Positions 57,236-64,000 of a stretch of DNA of 64,000 bases are shown here, piece after piece. Source of the DNA: Lepiota brunneoincarnata (taxonomy: Eukaryota; Basidiomycota; Agaricomycetes; Agaricales; Agaricaceae). A model generated the notes under the pieces. That model saw nothing but the letters and a program-made list of their open reading frames with translations. It was not told where the DNA came from and searched no databases. How positions within the stretch are numbered: position 1 is the first letter of the stretch; each line of letters begins with the position of its first letter. The stretch lies in assembly GCA_023014365.1 (NCBI GenBank), contig JAEBUN010000001.1:2356001-2420000 (forward strand), in the 5' to 3' direction. The position numbers and the translations under genes are program-made.

Positions 57236-58466
57236 CTGGATAATTCTATTTGGAAACCCCTCGCGGTTTCCAAATAACTAATTAACAGTCAGACACAGAC
57301 CGGCGACAGGGTCCTCCGTCCGGCACTTGGCCCGGCCGCGGCTAGCCCGGCGTCTAGTTCTGCTTGGCCTCGGATAGTGGCCGATCCTCGCAGTGGACTT
57401 TATTGCTGTAATATACTATTACGAAGCTGCCCTATGCTGCAATATACTCCGTAGTATTGTGCTTACCACCTGCTCATGCTCAGTCAGAATGCTTCTATCA
57501 AGGCCAAGCCTTGGTTTCTGTAAATCATCTTGAATAGCTTCACACCATACCATAAAATGTACCATAATTCCACTACAATGGCACTTGCGAGGCATAAATC
57601 CTACATCCTAAACTACCGCCTTCACTGAGAATAATTCTCGGCTCTTACGGTTGCTTAGGTAGCCAAAATCTCCCTTCCCGACATTGCCCAGCCAGGTTCA
57701 GCTCACTTGCACTGTTTCTCTAGTGAAGCCCCTTGCTCGTCCTACTCATGTAGAGGTGGTCATTACATACGTAGCCACTTGATCACCACACATCACCTCT
57801 CGTGCACTTGGTGACGAAACCGGAACGAACCCCGACGGACCTCGGATCAGGAATCTCGGAGCGCCCGCTACACAAATCATTATCCTCGGTGCCCAGCACT
57901 CTATCCTGTTTTGACAACCTCTCCATTCCGCTTGTGGCCTCACTCGTCGCTAGATAGGGTTTTTTTTCTTGCATTCCCTTCCCCTCAGCAATCGCGGACT
58001 CGGGCTTTTCTTGTTTTTCTATATCTCACACCATTTCTTTCACCTATCCCTTTTCTCTTTCCTAGTTCCTCACTAACGTAGTTGTGAGAACTTCCTTCCA
58101 TCCCCTTTGAACTTTTTCTATCCCCCATAACTAGACTAGTTTGTGATATACTGTAACTTACCTGTATACAAAAATAATAGCTCTCGGAGACAGGTACTCC
58201 AGTCAATACATGGCCCAATCTCTTGTTCTCCCACTCGTCTCACATATCCCGCTTTTTCTGAACAATCTCCCTCAGTCTTGAAGCCCTGTGGTCACCCCAC
58301 CGGCCACACTCACACCTCTTATTTTGTTTCACTTTGTTTCGTTTCGACGGGTAAAATACAGGTAAAATAAGAGCTTCGGCATTACCTTGCCTTTCGTAGA
58401 CATTACCCTCCGGCACGGCCGAGAACAGAAACCCCGGAAACCAGGTTTCCAAATAGAATTATCCAG
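57236..58466. mobile_element. Non-autonomous TIR element (1231 bp), possible TSD ATCAT
   Basis: A 23-bp perfect terminal inverted repeat, CTGGATAATTCTATTTGGAA followed by ACC, lies at both ends, flanked by ATCAT on each side (57231-57235 and 58467-58471). Both subterminal regions fold back: GGAAACC..GGTTTCC occurs just inside each end. No transposase or other ORF seen; the interior is ordinary mixed-composition DNA with no decay pattern. Superfamily not assigned. Confidence 0.75.
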
Positions 58467-58471
58467 ATCAT

Positions 58472-59341
58472 CTGCGTGCTTCGTTAACGTATCCCCTGAT
58501 AGGCACCCAATTTTGCTCACCTTGGACTACGCTATCCTAGTTAGGCCCCGAGAGTTGGCGTTTAAAAATGTGTGCACAGACACGGGTTCTCCCTTCGTAT
58601 TTAGCGCCCCATAATACAGCGTAAGTTAGGCGAGCGCGAAGACCCGCTGACCGCATACTGCCCTCGCTTTCTGGTTTCGAACGTTTCGTGCCATCCAAGA
58701 GGTCCTCAGCCGCCACACCCGATGGTACTATACAGACCACGGACGCTCACCGAGATATTATAATATCTGTGCACTCACAAAGTCAAACCTCTGTGCATGC
58801 GAGGGGTGGGGGATGTGGGAATATAATCAACTTGTCCATATAGCTATTACTCAGGGATGCGCCGCCACCGAAGTTCTATCCCTTTGCAAAGGTGTAGCCA
58901 CACTTGCAGAATTCCTTAAAGGTCAGCCGTCTTAGCGAGGTCTAGAGGGAGGACTGCACAAGTATACAGAGTTTGATGCTCGAGCATCAGTAGATCGGGT
59001 CCAGGAGTGTGATGGACGGGAACTCAGGCTACAGTGTAAAGTCGTACTAATCCAAGGTTATGCTTCGTTATGATTACACGCACTACGGATGCTATGTGCA
59101 AACTCTACCCCACAAACCCTCAAGCTTCGAGCTTCATGATACACACTATTGGACAGGGGGCCTCAGCAGGGCAACCATTCGAAAAGCATGCCCGGTGGCG
59201 TACTTAAATCAAGTTTATATCACATGACCACGTTTTGTTCAGCCGATGCGTGGCGCTAAACTGTCTTCACCGTATACACAAGTCTCATTCGTAAGCACAC
59301 TTCGTCGGGGCAGGGAAGTGCTCATCAAAACTTAGCCAGAC
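58472..59341. other. Gene-free region before the SNIP1/Pml1-like gene
   Basis: 0.87 kb with short frames only and no repeat or RNA gene recognised. Presumably the promoter of the gene at 59342. Confidence 0.5.
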
Positions 59342-60387
59342 ATGGCCCCCGGACAAGAGGATGGTTCGCGCATACCGGAACACGACAGGCCCCGGGACTC
59401 GGGGTGGGGAAATCGGTATCGTGAAAACCGGGATAGGAGGGATAAGGGTGCTCGGGGCGACAGTCCCCCAAGGCGGGGAGATTTGCACAAACGCCGAGAT
59501 CCTTATAACGGACGTCGTGAGTACCAAGAGCGTGACAGAGAGCGGGAGCGACAAAGAGACAGGGAACGATACCACAGGATCCGGGAAGGAGGACACCATG
59601 AACCTTCCTCGCGGGGTCACCGACGCTCCGCTTCGCCGAGGTCCCGTTCTTCCAGACCTCGGTCATCTTCCGGGGACCGTTCCCCTAAGCGTGAACCAGC
59701 CAAACCCAACTTCAACCAGTCGGGACTGCTTGCCGCGGAAACAAACACAGTAAAGGCAGCCGATGGTACAAGCACTGTGTTGAAATACAACGAGCCCCCG
59801 GAAGCTCGAAAACCAACTCTGAGCTGGAGACTTTACGTGTTCAAAGGTAGTGACCAAACGGGTGAGCCCAAGTGTTAGCCATCTGGCGGACGGTTCCTCA
59901 TTTATCATCAGAACTTCTCCACATACAAAGGCAAAGCGCATATCTGATTGGGCGTGATCGCCTGGTCGCTGATATCGCTATAGACCACCCCTCGTGCTCT
60001 AAACAACACGCAGTCATACAGTGTAAGTCTAGTAGCTAACATGGAAATGATAATTTCCTAACGTCACGCAGATCGGCACGTACAGGAGAAAAAAGGCGAT
60101 TCCCAAGGTGTCGTAAAGTATGTCCCCCCGTCCCTAGAATGGTAGAAATTGCATCAAGCCCACCGTTTTTTTCCTAGGCCTTTCATCATAGATCTAGAAT
60201 CCACGAATGGAACGCTTGTGAACGATGAGAAAATACCAGCTGCCCGTTTTTATGAGCTGAGAGCCGGGGATGGTAAATATTGCTTTGTAGTTGCTGCCCG
60301 TTGTTGATCAACCCTGTTCCCTCAGTCATCAAATTTGGTCTCTCAACCCGAGAGTATGTCTTGCTCAATGAAGAAGCGGCTTCTTAA
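59342..60387 (+). CDS. FHA-domain splicing/regulatory protein, SNIP1/Pml1 family
   Basis: Five exons (59342-59846, 59912-60022, 60072-60117, 60178-60272, 60326-60387) total 819 nt, 272 aa. The N-terminal half is an Arg/Asp/Glu/Ser repeat region of the SR type. The C-terminal FHA domain is clear: LIGRDRLVADIAIDHPSCSK, then QHAVIQ, FIIDLESTNGTLVNDEKIP, YELRAGDVIKFG and STREYVLL, with the phosphothreonine-binding Arg, Ser and Asn positions present. Pml1 is a subunit of the RES complex that keeps unspliced pre-mRNA in the nucleus; SNIP1 is its animal relative. Nuclear role inferred from family. Confidence 0.88.
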
Positions 60388-61158
60388 TTCATTTATTCAC
60401 TTTCGGCCTCCTCCGCTCGAGGTGATGATAATCCATGATACCTTCGCCCTTGATTATTCCGATATGTCTCGCTAAATGACAATGCTTGATCCACATGTCC
60501 CTAGAATGCACTGCAAGAAACCATTGTTCCCTCGAGAATGGCACGTTGAGGGCTATATACGGATGATAGCCACGCGATAGTGTGAAAATACAGAGGAAAT
60601 TTTCGCCACCTCATTGCGACCTCGTGTCACCATTCGGCTTGGGGGCATCTGCCGAATCCATTATCGTGCGTCATCGCCCCCTCAAACAGAGTAATCTGGT
60701 CAAGATGGAATTGATAGACTTCCTTCAAGCGACAGCCTCGTCCTTCTGACAGATCACAGTCTTGTTAGATCTTCATCCCAACGAAGGCTGCAGAAGCCAA
60801 CGGTTTACAATTACGGTCGCAAGCTTGACATTTTTTTTTACACAATGGAACCGTTGACGATAAGTACCTATAAGCACACACATCCTATAGATCCGATCCA
60901 CCATGGCGACGCAGTTCGTGAACAATGGGTGCAAAACAGCTTGAAAGAACCACCTGCTAAATCAGGTCGTGTTCGGCAACGAGGTGATAATAGAAAGGGG
61001 TATGTAGTACCTTTGCGGAGTTACAGGCCCAAGGGCTGGCGTCGCGCTCTTTGGTCAAAGCACCACAAGTCCACACGAAGCCTCCGTCAAAGGCCCTAAT
61101 CTACTATATAATCTTGGAAAATGCGCCCAACTGAACTGCCTCCACGACACCCTCTACC
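60388..61158. other. Intergenic region between SNIP1-like and C2H2 genes
   Basis: 771 bp. A basic 84-codon frame at 60845-61099 begins at an ATG and ends 60 bp before the next gene; it has no recognised family and may be leader sequence. Otherwise no gene or repeat recognised. Confidence 0.4.
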
Positions 61159-62291
61159 ATGATGTACTCGTACGATTATACTGACTTCCTTCAGTTACAC
61201 CTAAACACTGATGCCTCGGGTTTCGACTATGATTTCGACGCTCATATTGCACGATGCGCTCATGTATTCGGTGCCGATGATAAGGGATTCCTCGATGACC
61301 ATCGCCCGCCGGTCCCGTTTCTTCTTTCAGAGGATGAATTTGGATCTATCTATACTTCAAGCTCCAGCCGAAGCTCTTCCATCGTCGTCAATACCAATAA
61401 ATCCGGGGATTCGGATAACGAGAAAGGCACCTCTCCGGCTCCATCCACCCTCGCCCCGTTAATGGAAGGAAATGAAAAGACCAGGTATAAACCAAGGCCA
61501 TCCCCGCAATACCTGGTTCTGACCGTTGATGCAGTTCCTTCGACGGCTCACCGTCCACTTCTCAATCGAGTCTTAAACCGCCAGAGAGCCCTTGTCTTGT
61601 GACAACATGCGGGTCAATGGCAAGAATTACTGGATCGCCGTTCACGAGCTCGAGCCTAGGGCCCCCGACTCTGGAAAGGTACTCCAGTCATAAAAGGACA
61701 CGGACAACAATTCATACGTCGTCCGCTCGCTTCTCGGATGAAGACGCGGACGATGAAAGCGATAACGACACAGACGATGAATACATCCCTATATCACTAC
61801 GGCCCCTGAGCGTCAAACGACGACACACCTTACACTCCTACACCTGTCGCTCGGCTCCACCAACCCCTGGCGCATCAGCATCGCTTACGCTAGCCAAGCG
61901 CACCTCTGGCACACCCCTCTCACGTAACAAACAAGCCTCATCTACTGCTGCGATCAACAAGGCTTGTAGCAGGAACAACATGAATTTTCTTTGTCCAGAG
62001 TGTGGATGGAGGCAGGCTAACAAACGCTTGCCCGATTTCAAGCGCCATCTCCGTACCCATACCCGACCTGATGACGGTGACCAGACAAAGGGCTGGTGGT
62101 GCAAGGGAATCCTCCTGGACGAGGCACATAAGTACAATATTCCTGAGGGCGCTAAACCCTATCGATTTCTGGACCAGGAGCGAATAGGGGGATGTATGCA
62201 AACCTTCAGCCGCAGAGATGCTCTAAAGCGGCACCTGGACAATGCCAACGTCGTTTGCGTAGGTCGACCATGCGAGGCTACGGAGAATTGA
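61159..62291 (+). CDS. C2H2 zinc-finger protein
   Basis: Exons 61159-61484 and 61535-62291 (1083 nt, 360 aa) with a 50-bp intron. The N-terminus is acidic and Ser-rich; an acidic run (DEDADDESDNDTDDEY) lies in the middle. The C-terminal region has a C2H2 finger, CPECGWRQANKRLPDFKRHL followed by RTH, then WWCKG..GGCMQTFSRRDALKRHLDN. This pairing of one finger with a degenerate downstream one is common in basidiomycete regulators whose function is unknown. Probably a DNA-binding nuclear protein. Confidence 0.8.
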
Positions 62292-62485
62292 GGGTCCTGC
62301 TGTTTGCCTGTCGCCCCTCGCAGCCGTCGCATCGTTTGCCTCATTATTTGTCATATTATGTTCTTGTTTTCACTTGTCATCCCCTCACCACCTCCCATTT
62401 CCTCGGCGTCCTCGCCAGAAAGTGCAGTTCTTATGGTTGTGGTCTGCCTAGGAGAAAAATAATGACACGTAAAATCGATGTAGTA

Positions 62486-63031
62486 TCAGTTCTCGTTCTT
62501 CAACCGTCTTGACCGTATTCGCTTCCCATTCTGGACAGCAGGGCCCCAACTAAGGAAGATATAAACGGGAAAGACTTCAAGGCAGTTGAAGTGGATCACA
62601 TACCCTCGAACAGCCTTCTTGGGTCTCGCTTCATGTGCAAAGACTTGTGGGTCGGATTCTTGGCGGTATTTCTCCATGCACCAAAGTATGTACCTATGGA
62701 GTGGCTTAACGAGTTACTCGCTCCTGCAAGTTGTAACATACCTCCTGTCCCGTGTCGCAAGCCCCGCTTTGCGCATGTCATGTCCGGAAGTCTTCCAAAA
62801 TTCCTCCCACGATCCTGGGGTAAACTTTTCTTCCGATGAACGACCAATGGCCTTGAGAAAATCTTGGGGTGTTGCGATTTTTAATGGTGATGCCTTGGGT
62901 TTGCCTGGAGGTGGTGGGAAGGTGTGAGGCGGTGGGACAGGGCGCAAAGCAGCTCTACTGAAGATGGTGCGTGTTAGGACAGGTGCATGTGCACATAGGC
63001 GAGGACCAAAGCCAAGGCTAGCTAGCAACAT
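62486..63031 (-). CDS. FYV4: Mitochondrial small-subunit ribosomal protein mS41 (Fyv4, IGR motif)
   Basis: Exons 63031-62742, 62693-62604 and 62549-62486 (444 nt, 147 aa). The N-terminus has the Arg/Ala/Leu-rich look of a mitochondrial presequence, followed by a Pro-rich linker. The IGR domain is explicit: FLKAIGRSSEEKF, SWEEFWKTSG, MRKAGLATRDRRYILWCMEK. The C-terminus is basic. Start ATG at 63031 (the frame is open further up, without ATG). A CACGTG lies 56 bp upstream. Component of the mitochondrial ribosome small subunit. Confidence 0.88.
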
Positions 63032-63086
63032 CACGGACGCCAGAATGAGAAAATATCCGACGTGCCAACCTAACTGTCTTTCCTGT

Positions 63087-63092
63087 CACGTG
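63087..63092. promoter_or_regulatory. CACGTG element upstream of mS41
   Basis: GTCACGTGAT, 56 bp upstream of the mS41 start and just past the MON1 stop codon. Confidence 0.4.
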
Positions 63093-63112
63093 ATAGAAAG
63101 CTACGGATACTA

Positions 63113-64000
63113 TTAAAAGATGGGTGCATCCTGTAAGAATAGCCTAGATTCCTCCTTCTTCACCCACCGTACAACCGCGTTTGCGGCGCCGATCACCGCA
63201 CTTTTTGGCAGTCGAGGGGAAAGCGCTATGTACAACTCGAAAGGTTGAGTGATCTCGAGACAGAATCAGTCCATTTACAACAATAGCAGCAGTAAACACC
63301 TACCCAACCCATCACATTCTCAGTGTCCGTCTTTGTAAACTGGAGTTTCAGAAGCTCAGACTGGCCTGACTTGGCGTGGATCGCGTCATGCAACGTCTGA
63401 TATAGGGTAATTAATCTGCGAGGGATTGAAACGAGAGAAAGTCACCAAGAGAGTGTCCATGAACACAAGCGAGGTACTGACCTGCGTTTCTCGTTTGCGC
63501 TATTGTAGGGTTCCTCAAAGACAGGAAATGTAATTTGGACTTGTGGCCGTGATTTGTAGACGAAATGGCGAAGTCCAGGAACACCCAGCTCGGCCACTGT
63601 ATAACTAGTTTGTTGTAAATGAATGGCTTTGTTTAGTGCGCGCAACGACCCATCGCCAACAAGTTTCTATGCTTTTATGAGCTTGCAACTAAAGACCACT
63701 ACAGTATCGACCGACCTTGGTCGCCGTTTCGCACCAATTCTTAATATACTCGAAGTCGCCATTCCCACTGATGCAAATTAAAATGATACTTGAATCCTGA
63801 TTCTCGACAGGAGCATCTTTGTCAGAGCTGGCGGATCCAGCTGATGATTCCAAAGGACTGGCATTTTGGGTGGCGTTATCATTAGGGAGGAAAGATATAT
63901 AGGCGTTAACAAATCCGGCGGGATTAAACTTGGGGAGGCAGACAGGTATCCAAGAAGCGGAGGCCTGAGAGTTGGATATAGAAGGTGATTTGATAGTATT
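63113..64000 (-). CDS. MON1: Vacuolar fusion protein Mon1, C-terminal part (5' end outside window)
   Basis: Exons 64000-63716 (continuing outside), 63666-63482, 63415-63304 and 63235-63113 give 235 codons in frame. Recognisable Mon1 blocks: ICISGNGDFEYIKNWC, LVGDGSLRALNKAIHL, VPGLRHFVYKSRPQVQIT, LYQTLHDAIHAKSGQSELLK, SPRLPKSAVIGAANAVVRWV, ending FLQDAPIF. Mon1 pairs with Ccz1 as the exchange factor that activates the Rab7 homologue Ypt7 for endosome-vacuole and autophagosome fusion. The start lies beyond 64000. Confidence 0.88.

Noticed and set aside
55824..59341. tRNA, 5S or snRNA genes in the long gene-free stretch
   Set aside because: No B-box (GGTTCGANTCC) with matching arms or other RNA polymerase III signature found by eye.
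60845..61099. 84-codon basic ORF as a gene
   Set aside because: No family resemblance, no splice signals, and it lies where the leader of the C2H2 gene is expected; described only as an uncertain frame.

Overview
The window is nuclear DNA of a filamentous basidiomycete fungus, probably Agaricomycotina. The host genes are dense, sit on both strands and are cut by many introns of about 45-60 bp with GT..AG ends. Their products are fungal: Sen1, Ecm16/Dhr1, Scm3, Mon1, mS41/Fyv4, a Zn2Cys6 factor and a Pml1/SNIP1 FHA protein. Exon models built from splice signals keep the reading frame for nearly every host gene.

Left arm (1-10890): end of a SEN1-type helicase (+), then on the minus strand the DEAH helicase ECM16/DHR1, an Scm3/HJURP-type CENP-A chaperone, an unresolved small gene and a small predicted mitochondrial membrane protein. 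Right arm (43990-64000): class I fructose-bisphosphate aldolase (+), pyridoxamine-phosphate oxidase (-), kelch-BTB protein (+), CHFR-like RING ligase (-), Zn2Cys6 transcription factor (-), a 3.5 kb gene-free stretch holding a 1.2 kb TIR element, the SNIP1/Pml1 FHA protein (+), a C2H2 zinc-finger protein (+), mS41 (-) and the C-terminal part of MON1 (-).

Middle (10891-43989): one 33 kb nest of transposons, all inside a single Ty1/copia element (A) that landed in what had been a roughly 310 bp divergent promoter between the mitochondrial-protein gene and the aldolase gene. A's gag/pol holds chromovirus B (12249-31383). B holds chromovirus C (14160-21157), an unclassified insert (about 24106-25400), a solo LTR (25765-26464) and a Tc1/mariner element (28666-30944), itself split by another solo LTR (29741-30438). 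A's RNase H region holds a hAT-type element (32638-34149). A's 3' LTR holds solo LTR F (34810-43809), which holds chromovirus D (34913-43703, minus strand), whose 5' LTR holds a second hAT-type MITE (43164-43628). Exact target-site duplications support most of these insertions.

The most unusual features are in chromoviruses B and D. Both carry an extra ORF with CCHC zinc knuckles downstream of the integrase-chromodomain. Both appear able to self-prime reverse transcription as Tf1 does, because the predicted 5' end of the RNA is complementary to the sequence just after the 5' LTR. D's LTR itself encodes a conserved acidic protein that starts 5 nt inside the LTR and is open in three of four copies. 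Nonsense codons in the older elements come largely from CGA to TGA changes, which points to C-to-T decay at CpG.
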